Shown: positions 41,634-50,436 of the stretch, piece by piece
Layout: each line of letters starts with the position of its first letter
How positions within the stretch are numbered: position 1 is the first letter of the stretch
From: DASZHJ01 sp035581425
GTDB taxonomy: Bacteria; Pseudomonadota; Alphaproteobacteria; ATCC43930; CGMCC-115725
NCBI GenBank assembly: GCA_035581425.1
Contig: DATJVP010000155.1
Span: forward strand, 1-58,232
Length of the DNA stretch: 58,232 nucleotides
Direction: 5' to 3'
Made by a program: the position numbers and the translations under genes
The notes under the pieces: generated by a model
What the model saw: only the letters and a program-made list of their open reading frames with translations
The model's database searches: none
Told to the model about the DNA's origin: nothing

Positions 41634-42293
41634 CTAGCGCTTTCTCGCGATCGTCAGCCCGTCGCCGATCGTCAGCAGCACGGATTCGACGCGGGCGTCG
41701 TCGCGGATCTTGAGGTTGATGGCACGGAGAGCCACCGTGTCCGCGTCCTGCTTCCTGTCGTCGAAGACCGCGCCGCTCCAGAGCACGTTGTCGATGGCGA
41801 TGAGACCGTTGGGACGCAGGAGCTGCAGGCAAAGCTCGTAATAGGTGTCGTAGTTGGACTTATCGGCATCGATGAAGGCGAAGTCGAAGCGCCCGGCATC
41901 GCCGGCAGCGAGCAACCCCCGCAGCGTCTCGGCGGCCGGAGCGATCCGGAGGTCGATGCGGCTCTCGAGCCCGGCCTCGCGCCAATAGCGCCGACCGATG
42001 CCCGTCCACTCCTCGCTCACGTCGCAGGCGATGAGCTTGCCATCCGGCGGCAAGGCCGAGGCCACCGTGAGCGCGCTGTAGCCTGTGAAAGTGCCGATCT
42101 CGAGGCAGCGCTTGGCGCCGATGAGCCGCACCAGCAGCGCGAGGAAGGCGCCTTGATCCGCGCCGATCTGCATCAGCCCCATCGGGAGCTTCATGGTCTC
42201 CGCGCGCAGGCGACGCTGGATCGGCGTCTCCTTGCCGAGCGTCTGGGTCACGTAGCTGTCGATGTCGTCGGCGATGATGGAGCGCCTTGCCAT
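41634..42293 (-). CDS. O-methyltransferase, caffeoyl-CoA type
   Basis: A 219-residue class I SAM-dependent methyltransferase of the metal-dependent O-methyltransferase_3 family. The SAM site is CLEIGTFTGYSAL near residue 64, then LIACDVSEEWTGIGRRYW, and the metal/substrate segment FAFIDADKSNYDTYYEL near 139 followed by IAIDNVLWSG. Relatives methylate catechol groups of varied small molecules. It follows the nitroreductase gene by 12 bases, so the two are probably cotranscribed. The substrate is not known. Confidence 0.93.
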   Translation of the reverse strand: MARRSIIADDIDSYVTQTLGKETPIQRRLRAETMKLPMGLMQIGADQGAFLALLVRLIGAKRCLEIGTFTGYSALTVASALPPDGKLIACDVSEEWTGIGRRYWREAGLESRIDLRIAPAAETLRGLLAAGDAGRFDFAFIDADKSNYDTYYELCLQLLRPNGLIAIDNVLWSGAVFDDRKQDADTVALRAINLKIRDDARVESVLLTIGDGLTIARKR

Positions 42294-42305
42294 GGGTCGG
42301 ATACC

Positions 42306-43079
42306 TCAGTCGATTTTGGCTTCGTCTCGGTACATTACTTTGTGCCGCATCGTCTTGATCCACTCCTCGATCTGCTCGAGCGTCATGTGGTTCGCGGGAT
42401 CGAAGCGGTTCCAGCTCATGATCTGCGGAAGCGCCTTCTTCCAGCGCTTGTAGGGCGGCTTCAGGGGCGGGCCGAAGAGCATGATGTCGATGACGGCGAG
42501 CTCCTCGGGAATGCCGAGAAGCGGCTTCATTTCTTTCTGCGCGGCCTCCTGGCCGATCGCAGTCACCCACCAGACGTTGTACCCGAGCGCCGCCGCCGCG
42601 AGATGGGCAGACATGGTGGAGGCCGCCACGCTCTGCAGGAGAATGCGCTCGGCATTCTCGCGGTATTGCCTGTCGAGCGCTGAGTCATCCATCAGCACCG
42701 GAAAGGCGCGGATGAAGCGGAAGTCGGCGGCCACCACGATGAAGCCCGGAGCAGTCTCGAGCCCGCGATAGTTGGGCGTCGGGAATTTCATCTTGAGCTT
42801 CGCGCGCAGGCGCTGCTCCTCGACGAAATAATCGGCGATGCGCCGCTTCAGCTCCGGCTCCGTCACGATGACGTAATGCCAGGGCTGCGCATTGGCGCCC
42901 GAGGGAGCGTGACGGGCAGCCTCCAGGATCATCTCGTAGTGCTCGCGCGGGACCGTATAATCCGGACGGAACTGGCGTGTGGTGAGTCGGTTGCGCGCCA
43001 CCGACATGAAGGTCTCGTAGCGTCTCAGCGCCTCCGCACTCCCGATCTCGACGGAGGTGATCGCGCTCGTCTCCGACAT
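42306..43079 (-). CDS. Nitroreductase family flavoprotein
   Basis: A 257-residue FMN-dependent oxidoreductase. The family's RNRLTTRQFRPDYTVPREHY is at residues 28-47, PSGANAQPWHYVIV at about 61-74, and ERILLQSVAASTMSAHLAAA follows, with the C-terminal LGYNVWWVTAIGQ flavin segment. I placed the start at the ATG after AAGGAAGG. An upstream continuation of the frame has no family likeness. It would reduce nitro groups, quinones or enones with NAD(P)H, or serve in an unknown pathway with the coupled O-methyltransferase. Confidence 0.92.
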   Translation of the reverse strand: MSETSAITSVEIGSAEALRRYETFMSVARNRLTTRQFRPDYTVPREHYEMILEAARHAPSGANAQPWHYVIVTEPELKRRIADYFVEEQRLRAKLKMKFPTPNYRGLETAPGFIVVAADFRFIRAFPVLMDDSALDRQYRENAERILLQSVAASTMSAHLAAAALGYNVWWVTAIGQEAAQKEMKPLLGIPEELAVIDIMLFGPPLKPPYKRWKKALPQIMSWNRFDPANHMTLEQIEEWIKTMRHKVMYRDEAKID

Positions 43080-43298
43080 CGCCCAGCCTTCCTTGCGACG
43101 GTTGCCGAACCTTTCGCCGCACCATAGCACGGCCGGCCCTAGCGCCCACACCGCCAGCACACGGCTTTGTGACCACGCCCGAGTCGGTGCGGCGGTTCGC
43201 CGCGTCACCAGGTGTGCTACCAACCCGCGGGCGGCGTGCCCGCCAATGAACGCGACGCGCGCCGCTCACGCGTCAATCGAGACAGGGAGGGGGTACTG

Positions 43299-43742
43299 AT
43301 GCGCGCATTCTTCAGAATGATTGCGATTTCGACGATCGCCGTCGGATTGGCGGCTTGCAATCAGATGCCGAGCTCGAAAACCTATAAAGCGGAGCTTTGG
43401 GCCGCCAACGAGGTACCGCCGGTGAGCGGCCCCGGCAAGGGAACCGGCGTGTTCACGCTCGATCCCGCAACGAAGCTGCTGAGCTGGACGGTTTCCTTCA
43501 GCGATTTGAGCGGCCCCGCCACGGCGGCCCACATCCATGGCCCTGCGGCCGTCGGCGCCAATGCCGCCGTCGTCGTTCCCTTTGACAACGTGCCGAAGGC
43601 GACCTCCGGCGAGATCAAAGGCAGCAAGGTCCTGACCGACGCCCAGATCGCAGATCTCGATGCCGGCAAGTACTACGTGAACGTTCACACCGAAGCGAAC
43701 AAGGGTGGCGAGATTCGCGGCCAGCTTCGCCCGGGCATGTAA
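43299..43742 (+). CDS. CHRD domain lipoprotein
   Basis: A 147-residue lipoprotein with lipobox GLAAC ending at Cys20. The rest is one CHRD domain, a beta-structure named from chordin: KAELWAANEVPPVSGPGKGT, then AAHIHGPAAVGANAAVVVPF and YYVNVHTEANKGGEIRGQLR. CHRD proteins in bacteria are exported and of unknown function; the two His-containing turns could bind metal. AGGGAGGGGG sits just upstream of the ATG. A strong hairpin follows the stop codon. Confidence 0.92.
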   Translation: MRAFFRMIAISTIAVGLAACNQMPSSKTYKAELWAANEVPPVSGPGKGTGVFTLDPATKLLSWTVSFSDLSGPATAAHIHGPAAVGANAAVVVPFDNVPKATSGEIKGSKVLTDAQIADLDAGKYYVNVHTEANKGGEIRGQLRPGM

Positions 43743-43769
43743 GGAAGCCGGGTCGCTGCAATAAGATCG

Positions 43770-43794
43770 GGGCCGCTCCCAAGGAGCGGCCCCG
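43770..43794. terminator. Hairpin shared by convergent genes, likely terminator
   Basis: GGGGCCGCTCC pairs perfectly with GGAGCGGCCCC around a CAA loop, 27 bases after the CHRD stop and 26 bases before the end of the convergent glycine-zipper gene. The stem is strong and symmetric so it could stop both transcripts. A U-tract is lacking on both sides. Confidence 0.65.
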
Positions 43795-43820
43795 TCTGCA
43801 TGTGCAAGGTGCTTGTCAGA

Positions 43821-44072
43821 TCAGCAGCCGCCGGGTCCCGGACCCGCATAGACTTGGTCCGGCGAGGTCAAGCCGCCGACCGCCGCGCCGGCGACGCCAC
43901 CCGCGATCGCGCCTGCAGCGGGATTGCCGCCGATCGCGCCCAGAGCCGCGCCGCCGGCCGCGCCAAGGCCGGCGCCCGTTAGAGCACGACAACCCGGGCT
44001 CGTGCCGCATGCGCCGAGCATCAGCGGCCCGATCAGGATGGCCGTGTAAAATAGGATTCGTCCGTAGCTCAT
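43821..44072 (-). CDS. Small glycine-zipper lipoprotein
   Basis: An 83-residue protein with a signal peptide and lipobox LGAC (Cys22). The middle is a glycine zipper, GAGLGAAGGAALGAIGG and AAGAIAGGVAGAAVGG, which in relatives packs helices in the outer membrane or spans the envelope. It ends in a Pro/Gly tail with a terminal Cys. Such proteins are often stress-induced. AGGAG lies upstream of the ATG; a longer frame reaching 44120 adds only a poor N-terminus. Confidence 0.8.
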   Translation of the reverse strand: MSYGRILFYTAILIGPLMLGACGTSPGCRALTGAGLGAAGGAALGAIGGNPAAGAIAGGVAGAAVGGLTSPDQVYAGPGPGGC

Positions 44073-44247
44073 GCGATCGCTCCTTCCACGTCGTTGTGCA
44101 TCGACTCTCGGCGCGCCCAAGCGCGGGTGCGCGGATCAGGCCGATAAACGCCGGGAGAGCGGTGGAAGTGCCGTGGCTAAATCGTGATCGCAAATTCCCG
44201 TGGCATCAGCGTGACATAGCGGAGCGAGCTCTAGCCCGCCGCCGGTT

Positions 44248-45144
44248 TCATCGCTCGTCGCTCTCGGTATCATGGAAGCGACGGTAGTCGACGACGCGCT
44301 TGCCGTCTTCCAAACGACCGAGGACATCGACGAACCGCCGCCCCCAGAGAATGTCGGCTGCGGAGTAGCTGTGGCGCGCAAATATCGGCTGCGACAGGCT
44401 CTCATCGGTGCCCACGAGCGTTACCACGAGTGCCCCGTCCTGCGCCGCGAGCTTTTCCGTGTTGACGCCATGGAGCGGGCTCCCGGCATCGATCGGATGC
44501 ATTACGGTCCAGCTCAGCGAGAAGAGCGGGTTGCGCGAGCGCGCGAGCTTGAGATCATGAGTGCGGCGGAATTGCAGGCCTTCGGGGCTCACCTCCTCGC
44601 GCGCGAGATAGACGTGCACTTCCGCCTCCAAGATCAGGCTCCGCCGCTCGTTGGCGCAGCGAAACATGAGCGTGGGCACGCCCTCGTAGCGCGTCACCGT
44701 CGCGACGCTGCTGAAGAGCACCCGCGCCGTCGGCCGGGAGAAGCGCTGAAAGATGACGCCGGTTGCGAGCGCAAATCCCGCAAGCCCCATGAGCGCCTCG
44801 ACCGCCACCACGATGTTCGCGTAGAGGTTTGTGGGCGCCATGACGCCGAAGCCGATCGTCGCCATGGTCTGGACGCTGAAAAAAAACGCGTCCGCGAAGG
44901 ATCCTTCCTTGGCATTGGCGATGTCGCCGGGCACGGCTAGATAGAGGAGCGCGAAGAACCCATTGAAGATGAAATAGCCGACCGCGAGAACGACGAAAAA
45001 CCAGTGCCACGGCATCGTCAGCAACGCGTGGTAGAGATCGCGCGCGGTCGGACGCGTGCCGCCGAGCCGCAATATTGGCGGCGGCGCCGGAGGCGGCTTC
45101 GCGCGCGGCCTTCTGACGCGCCGCGCGTGCCGCCTTTCCGTCAT
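44248..45144 (-). CDS. KirBac-type inward rectifier potassium channel
   Basis: A 298-residue channel subunit with two membrane helices (about residues 47-70 and 107-130) around the pore loop and filter TMATIGFG at 93-100, a Kir-type variant of TxGYG. The C-terminal 165 residues form the cytoplasmic immunoglobulin-like domain of Kir channels (VPTLMFRCANERRSLILEAE, HPIDAGSPLHGV). A basic, proline-rich tail of about 30 residues precedes helix 1. It starts only nine bases after gcvPB ends, so it may be transcribed with the glycine cleavage genes. Ion selectivity follows from the filter; regulation is unknown. Confidence 0.92.
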   Translation of the reverse strand: MTERRHARRVRRPRAKPPPAPPPILRLGGTRPTARDLYHALLTMPWHWFFVVLAVGYFIFNGFFALLYLAVPGDIANAKEGSFADAFFFSVQTMATIGFGVMAPTNLYANIVVAVEALMGLAGFALATGVIFQRFSRPTARVLFSSVATVTRYEGVPTLMFRCANERRSLILEAEVHVYLAREEVSPEGLQFRRTHDLKLARSRNPLFSLSWTVMHPIDAGSPLHGVNTEKLAAQDGALVVTLVGTDESLSQPIFARHSYSAADILWGRRFVDVLGRLEDGKRVVDYRRFHDTESDER

Positions 45145-45153
45145 GCGTCCCCG

Positions 45154-46710
45154 CTATTCCGCCGCCCGGCGCTCGCCCGGTTTCGGGCGCCAGCGTAGCA
45201 CCGGCTTCCGCGCGGCAAGCGTCTCGTCGAGGCGCCGGCGCGGCGTGAGACGGGGCGCTGCCTGGAAATATGCGACCTCGCCCGCCTTGGCGCGCCGTGC
45301 GAGCCCTTTTATCACCGCGATGAAGCGATCGAGCGAGTCCTTGCTCTCCGTCTCCGTGGGCTCCATCAGCAGCGCACCGTGCACGATCAGCGGGAAATAC
45401 ATCGTCATGGGATGGTAGCCCTCGTCCGTCATCGCCTTCGCGAAGTCGAGCGTGGTGATGCCGGTGCCCTCGAGAAAGCGGTCATCGAAAAGCGCCTCGT
45501 GCATGCAGGTGCCAGGGAAAGCTGGCGTGAGCTCGTCCTTGAGCGATGCCAGCAGATAGTTGGCATTGAGCACCGCGTCCTCCGCGACTTGCCGAAGCCC
45601 GTCGGAGCCGTGGCTCATCATGTAGGAGAGCGCGCGGACGAACATGCCCATCTGCCCGTGGTTTCCCTTGATGCGCCCGAGCGACGTCTTCGCCTCTCCA
45701 TCCTTGTGCTCGACGAGACGGAGGCCTTGGGCATCGTGCACGACCCACGGGAGTGGCGCATAGGGTGCGAGGCTCTTGGCCAGCACCACCGGCCCGCTGC
45801 CGGGTCCGCCGCCGCCGTGCGGAGTGGAGAAGGTCTTGTGCAAATTGAGATGCATCACGTCGATGCCGAGCTCGGCGCAGTTCACGCGGCCCACGATCGC
45901 ATTGAAATTGGCGCCGTCACAGTAAAAATAGGCGCCGGCGCCGTGGACCATATCGGCGATCTCCCGGACGTCGCGCTCGAAGAGGCCGCAGGTGCTGGGA
46001 TTGGTGAGCATGAAGGCCGCGACGTCTTGCCCGAGCTTCTCCCGCAGCGAGGCGAGGTCGACCCGGCCGCCGGCATCGGCCTTGATGGGATCGACGGAAT
46101 AGCCGCAGGCGGCGGCGGTCGCGGGGTTGGTGCCGTGCGCCGATTCCGGCACCAGCACGCGCTTGCGGTGCTCACCGCGATGATCGAGCGCCGCGCGGAT
46201 GCACATCATGCCGCAGAGCTCGCCATGCGCACCCGCGCCCGGCGAGAGCGCGACCGCCGGCATCCCTGTCAGCGTCTTGATCCAGTGCGCGATCTCGTCC
46301 ATGAGCTCGAGCGCGCCCTGCACGGTCGATACCGGCTGCAGCGGATGGATGTCCGCGAATCCCGGCAGCCGCGCGATTTTCTCGTTGAGGCGCGGGTTGT
46401 GCTTCATCGTGCAGGATCCCAGCGGATAGATCCCGGTATCGATCGCGTAGTTCTTCTGCGAGATCCGCATGTAGTGCCGGATCACCTGCGGCTCGCTGAG
46501 GCCCGGCAATCCGATCGCCCCTTGCCGTGCCATGCCGCCGAGACGGCTCTTGACGGCGGGTGGGTCCGGTAGATCGACGCCGCAGCGCCCGGGCGCGTCC
46601 TGCTCGAAGAGCGGCGGCTCCTCCTCCTGAAGGCCGCGACTGCCGCTGAGGGTCGGCGTTTCCTTGTCCTCGCTCTTGAAGCCGCTCACGGCCTTGCTCC
46701 ACTCGCTCAT
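45154..46710 (-). CDS. gcvPB: Glycine dehydrogenase (decarboxylating) subunit 2
   Basis: The C-terminal half of the P protein of the glycine cleavage system, made as a separate 518-residue chain. It holds pyridoxal phosphate on Lys292 in NLHKTFSTPHGGGG and carries PLGSCTMKHNPRLNE, typical of the subunit. With GcvPA it decarboxylates glycine and passes the aminomethyl group to the lipoyl arm of GcvH. The first 35 residues (SEWSKAVSGFKSEDKETPTL) are polar and look extended. The start overlaps the gcvPA stop by four bases. Confidence 0.97.
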   Translation of the reverse strand: MSEWSKAVSGFKSEDKETPTLSGSRGLQEEEPPLFEQDAPGRCGVDLPDPPAVKSRLGGMARQGAIGLPGLSEPQVIRHYMRISQKNYAIDTGIYPLGSCTMKHNPRLNEKIARLPGFADIHPLQPVSTVQGALELMDEIAHWIKTLTGMPAVALSPGAGAHGELCGMMCIRAALDHRGEHRKRVLVPESAHGTNPATAAACGYSVDPIKADAGGRVDLASLREKLGQDVAAFMLTNPSTCGLFERDVREIADMVHGAGAYFYCDGANFNAIVGRVNCAELGIDVMHLNLHKTFSTPHGGGGPGSGPVVLAKSLAPYAPLPWVVHDAQGLRLVEHKDGEAKTSLGRIKGNHGQMGMFVRALSYMMSHGSDGLRQVAEDAVLNANYLLASLKDELTPAFPGTCMHEALFDDRFLEGTGITTLDFAKAMTDEGYHPMTMYFPLIVHGALLMEPTETESKDSLDRFIAVIKGLARRAKAGEVAYFQAAPRLTPRRRLDETLAARKPVLRWRPKPGERRAAE

Positions 46711-48053
46711 CGCAGCACCTCCGTGAGCGCCGCGGCGAAGGCGCCCATGTCAGCGTTCGTGTTCGTCTCGTTCGCGGCGACCAGCAGCAGGTTCTCGAGC
46801 GCGGCATGTCCGGGATGAAGTCGGCTCACCGGCACGCCCCCGAGGATGCGGCGCTGCGCCAGCGCCTCGACCACCGGTGCCGCAGCCCTCGGCAGGCGCA
46901 GGGTGAACTCGTTGAAGAAGCTGTCGGTGACGACAGAGCAGTCGGGTACCGCCGCGAGACGCTCGGCCAACTGCACGGCCTTGCCGTGATTGATCGCCGC
47001 GAGCCGCGTGAGGCCCGCCTCGCCGAGCAGCGCCAGATGGATCGAGAAAGCGAGCGCGCAGAGGTTCGAGTTCGTGCAGATGTTGCTAGTGGCCTTCTCG
47101 CGGCGGATGTGCTGCTCGCGCGCGGAGAGCGTCAGCACGTAGCCGCGCCTGCCGTCGACGTCGACGGTCTCGCCGCAGAGGCGACCCGGCACTTGCCGCA
47201 CGAAGCGGTCGCGGGTCGCGAACAGTCCCAGATGCGGGCCACCGAAGACGAGGCCCATGCCGAGCGCCTGCCCTTCGCCGGCGACGATGTCGGCGCCCAT
47301 CGCACCAGGCGGCTTGACCGCGCCAAGGGAGACGGGCTCGGTCACGATCACGATCAGCAGCGCACCCGCCTTGTGGCAGGCTTCGCCGAGTGCGGTGTGA
47401 TCGCGGAGCTCTCCGAAGAAGCCGGGATTCTGGACGACGACGCAGGAGGTGGCGGCGTCGATTCGGCTTGCGAGCGTCTCTTTGCCCGCGGGATCGGGCC
47501 CAGCGAGCACGGTCTCGAAGCCCACGAAGCGGCCGTAGGTCTCGACGGTATCGCGGTAGTGCGGATGGAGGCTTCCGGAGAGGATCGCTTTCTTTCGTTG
47601 CGTCAGGCGGTTCGCCATCATCACGGCCTCCGCGCAAGCGGTGGCACCGTCATAGAGCGAGGCGTTCGCGAGCTCCATCCCCGTGATGAGCGCGACCTGT
47701 GTCTGAAACTCGAACAGCACCTGGAGCGTGCCTTGCGAGATCTCCGGCTGATAGGGCGTGTAGGAGGTCAGGAACTCGCCGCGTTGGATCAGGTGATCGA
47801 CCGCGGCGGGAACGTGGTGGCGATAGACACCGGCGCCGAGGAAGCTCGGCACCGAGCCCATGGCCACGTTCTTCGCGGCCATGGCGCCGAGTGCGCGCTC
47901 GACCTCGAGCTCGCCCTGATGGCGCGGAAGATCGAGGAGCCCCTCGATCCGCGCGGCTTTGGGCACGTCCTTGAAGAGCGCGTCGATCGACTCTACGCCG
48001 ATCGTCGCGAGCATCGCCTTGCGATCGGTATCGGTGAGCGGGAGGTAGCGCAT
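46707..48053 (-). CDS. gcvPA: Glycine dehydrogenase (decarboxylating) subunit 1
   Basis: The N-terminal half of the P protein as a separate 448-residue chain. Family marks are RYLPLTDTDRKAMLATIGV at the start, SFLGAGVYRHHVPAAVDHL, TPYQPEISQGTLQVLFEFQT and LSAREQHIRREKATSNICTN. It forms a heterotetramer with GcvPB. Its ATG shares one base with the gcvH stop (TGATG), so the operon is tightly coupled. Split P proteins are usual in alphaproteobacteria and in thermophiles; E. coli has a single chain. Confidence 0.97.
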   Translation of the reverse strand: MRYLPLTDTDRKAMLATIGVESIDALFKDVPKAARIEGLLDLPRHQGELEVERALGAMAAKNVAMGSVPSFLGAGVYRHHVPAAVDHLIQRGEFLTSYTPYQPEISQGTLQVLFEFQTQVALITGMELANASLYDGATACAEAVMMANRLTQRKKAILSGSLHPHYRDTVETYGRFVGFETVLAGPDPAGKETLASRIDAATSCVVVQNPGFFGELRDHTALGEACHKAGALLIVIVTEPVSLGAVKPPGAMGADIVAGEGQALGMGLVFGGPHLGLFATRDRFVRQVPGRLCGETVDVDGRRGYVLTLSAREQHIRREKATSNICTNSNLCALAFSIHLALLGEAGLTRLAAINHGKAVQLAERLAAVPDCSVVTDSFFNEFTLRLPRAAAPVVEALAQRRILGGVPVSRLHPGHAALENLLLVAANETNTNADMGAFAAALTEVLR

Positions 48054-48427
48054 CAGCCGAGCCCCTCCACATAGGCTTGGTACTGCGTCTCATCCATGAG
48101 CCCCTCGAGCTCCTTGGGATTGGCGACGGTCATCTTGAAGAACCAGCCGCCGCCCATGGCATCGCTGTTGACCCGCGCAGGCTCGCCCGCGAGCTCGCCG
48201 TTTGCCGCCGTCACTTGGCCGGTGATCGGCGCATAGACCTCGCTCGCGGCCTTCACGGATTCGACGACTGCCGCTTCCTTCCCTTGTTCGAGCTTTCGCC
48301 CGACGTCCGGCACCTCGACATAGACGACGTCGCCGAGCTGGCCCTGGGCATAATCCGTGATCCCCACGGTCGCGGTGCCGCCCTCTACGCGCACCCACTC
48401 GTGGTCCTTGGTGTATTTGACGGTCAT
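48053..48427 (-). CDS. gcvH: Glycine cleavage system H protein
   Basis: The 124-residue lipoyl carrier that moves the aminomethyl intermediate from the P protein to GcvT. The lipoylated residue is Lys59 in VVESVKAASEVYAPITG. It begins KYTKDHEWVRVEGG and ends WFFKMTVANPKELEGLMDE, as expected of the family. It lies 32 bases after gcvT. The fourth component, the L protein, is a shared lipoamide dehydrogenase encoded elsewhere. Confidence 0.97.
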   Translation of the reverse strand: MTVKYTKDHEWVRVEGGTATVGITDYAQGQLGDVVYVEVPDVGRKLEQGKEAAVVESVKAASEVYAPITGQVTAANGELAGEPARVNSDAMGGGWFFKMTVANPKELEGLMDETQYQAYVEGLG

Positions 48428-48459
48428 GGCGTTTCCTCGTTTCTGATTGGCGCGGTTTC

Positions 48460-49566
48460 TCAGCCGCGGTAGTAGCGATGCGGAGCGAAGGGGAGCGTGA
48501 CGACGCGGGCAGGCCGGGGCGTGCCCCGCACCATGAGCGAGAGGACGCTCCCCGGTAGGGCGTGCGCGGTCGCGACGTAGCCCATGGCAATGGGGCCGTC
48601 GACGCTGGGTCCGAAGCCGCCGCTCGTGATCTTGCCGATGACGGCGCCTCCAGCATCGAGGATCTCCGTCCCGTCGCGCGCGGGCGCGCGGCCGTCGGGC
48701 TTGATGCCGACGCGCTTCCGCGCGACGCCCTCGCGGAGCTCGCGCAGGATGGTCTCGGCGCCGAGGAATCCGCCTTGCTCGCGCCGCCGCTTGCCGAGCG
48801 CGAAGCCGAGATCGGCCTCGACGGGCGTCGTGCTGCGGTCGATGTCGTGACCATAGAGACAGAGTCCTGCCTCGAGCCGGAGCGTGTCGCGCGCTCCGAG
48901 CCCGATGGGCTTAACCTCGCTCTCGCGAAGCAGCCGCCGCGCGAGCCGCTCCGCGTCCCCGGCCGGCACGGAAATCTCGTACCCGTCCTCGCCGGTGTAG
49001 CCGGAGCGCGAGACGAGGCAGGCGGCACCTTCGAGCGTCTCCGCCTGCATGCTCATGAAGGGCATGCTCGCAACCGCCGGCGCAAGCCGCACCAATACCG
49101 CTGCGGCCTTCGGCCCCTGGAGCGCGATGAGCGCGCGCTCCGGCAGCGACGTCACTTTGATCGCGGGCTCAAGGGCGCGCTTTATATGCGCGGTGTCGTC
49201 GGCTTTGCAGGCGGCATTCACCACCACGAAGAGATGGTCTCCCATATTCGTGACCATGAGGTCGTCGAGAATGCCGCCCTTCTCGTCCGTCAGGAGCGTG
49301 TAGCGCATCCGCTGCGGCTTCAGCGCCTGGATCTCGCCCGGCACCAGCCGCTCCAGCGCCGCCGCCGCACCCGCGCCGTCGAGGCGGAGCTGGCCCATAT
49401 GCGAGACATCGAAGAGCCCCGCCGCGGCTCGCGTGTGCAGATGCTCTGCGACGATGCCCGTCGGATACTGTACGGGCATGTCGTAGCCTGCGAAGGGCAC
49501 CATGCGCGCTCCCAGCGCGACATGCAGCGAATGGAGCGGGGTCCTGAGAAGCGGCTGGTCGGCCAT
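48460..49566 (-). CDS. gcvT: Aminomethyltransferase (glycine cleavage T protein)
   Basis: Transfers the methylene group from the H protein to tetrahydrofolate and frees ammonia. The 368-residue protein has LHSLHVALGARMVPFAGYDM near the start, SHMGQLRLDG, RYTLLTDEKGGILDDLMVTN and SGYTGEDGYEISVPA, with the C-terminal barrel ending in TLPFAPHRYYRG. It is the first gene of the operon and directly follows a tandem glycine riboswitch in a leader of about 250 bases, so the whole operon should respond to glycine. Confidence 0.97.
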   Translation of the reverse strand: MADQPLLRTPLHSLHVALGARMVPFAGYDMPVQYPTGIVAEHLHTRAAAGLFDVSHMGQLRLDGAGAAAALERLVPGEIQALKPQRMRYTLLTDEKGGILDDLMVTNMGDHLFVVVNAACKADDTAHIKRALEPAIKVTSLPERALIALQGPKAAAVLVRLAPAVASMPFMSMQAETLEGAACLVSRSGYTGEDGYEISVPAGDAERLARRLLRESEVKPIGLGARDTLRLEAGLCLYGHDIDRSTTPVEADLGFALGKRRREQGGFLGAETILRELREGVARKRVGIKPDGRAPARDGTEILDAGGAVIGKITSGGFGPSVDGPIAMGYVATAHALPGSVLSLMVRGTPRPARVVTLPFAPHRYYRG

Positions 49567-49621
49567 GAGGTCCCTGACGGCGGTCGGCTTCGCGCGACGC
49601 GGCGGGATGCCGCAACGGAAG

Positions 49622-49821
49622 CCCCCTCTGTCACGGGACCTGAAAGATTCGCCGGCGAGATCACTCGCGCCGGGTTACCTCTTCGGTGAGACGCGCGCGC
49701 GGGCCCGCGTCTGCTTTCCAGAGTGCCCTTCCCCCAACGGTCCTTTTGCCTGAGAGTTTCCGGGGCGGTTGCTCCTTCGGCGCCGAACGCTCTGCCTCGT
49801 CGGCCGCGTCCGATCTCTCCC
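49622..49821 (-). promoter_or_regulatory. Tandem glycine riboswitch upstream of gcvT
   Basis: Read on the minus strand, the first aptamer contains GGGAGAG, GCGCCGAAGGAGCAA and AAACTCTCAGGCAAAAGGAC. After a short linker the second contains CTCTGGAAAGC, CACCGAAGAGGTAA and AATCTTTCAGGTCCCGTGAC, ending in AGAGGGG. These are the conserved cores of the two glycine-binding aptamers in their usual order. It lies 55 bases upstream of the gcvT ATG, so it probably controls access to the gcvT ribosome site or an early stop; in known cases glycine turns gcv expression on. This accounts for most of the gene-free stretch 49567-49879. Confidence 0.92.
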
Positions 49822-49879
49822 ATCGGGGTGCTCTACGGCACGCGCGGAGGTTAGCACCGTGCGCCGCGGAAGGCCAGTC

Positions 49880-50431
49880 TTAGCCGCCCCCGTGCTGCGC
49901 ATGCGCGCGGTTGTATTCGAGTTCGTCCGGGGTCAGGCGGAAGCCGAAGACGATTCCGTAGTCTTCGCCGACCCGACCTTTCGCCAAGGGGATGATGGTC
50001 GTGTGCTCCTCCGTCACCTCGAGGCGGCGCTGGTTGCTAGGGAAGTCGAGGTCGATGACGAAATCGCGCTCGGCCAGGATCTGCGAGCCGCGATCGACAA
50101 CCGCGACGAGATAGGTGACCTCGGCCGCCTTCACATCGGTCGTGGTGCGCAGGGCGAGGATCCCGAGCTTGGTCGTGACGTTTACCGCATTCTGCTTCTT
50201 GTCGAGCACACAGCTGACAGTGCTCGCGAGCATGCGCGCGCCATAGGTAACGTTCGAGTCCTGCCTGCTGGGACCGGGTCCGAATTTGGCGATGGCCTGT
50301 AGGTCCGGCATGATCGCGACATGGGGGCAGCGCGTCGGCTCCGAGCTTCCGAGGCCGAGGCTCGAGCAGCCCACAGCTAGGAACGTCGAGGCGAGCGCCC
50401 CCGCCCGAGCAATCGCACGCACAGATGGCAT
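49880..50431 (-). CDS. Predicted lipoprotein of unknown function
   Basis: A 183-residue lipoprotein with signal peptide and lipobox AVGC ending at Cys22. The mature part is predicted beta-rich, with NVTYGARMLASTVSCVLDKK, EVTYLVAVVDRGSQILAERD, FVIDLDFPSNQRRLEVTEEH and IVFGFRLTPDELEYNRAH. I cannot assign it beyond a general likeness to alphaproteobacterial envelope lipoproteins. It starts five bases after the CDGSH protein gene and is probably cotranscribed. It ends upstream of the gcv leader. Confidence 0.8.
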   Translation of the reverse strand: MPSVRAIARAGALASTFLAVGCSSLGLGSSEPTRCPHVAIMPDLQAIAKFGPGPSRQDSNVTYGARMLASTVSCVLDKKQNAVNVTTKLGILALRTTTDVKAAEVTYLVAVVDRGSQILAERDFVIDLDFPSNQRRLEVTEEHTTIIPLAKGRVGEDYGIVFGFRLTPDELEYNRAHAQHGGG

Positions 50432-50436
50432 CGTCT

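Noticed and set aside
46806..48074. A 422-codon plus-strand open frame opposite gcvPA
   Set aside because: GcvPA is certain; the antisense product shows no motif.
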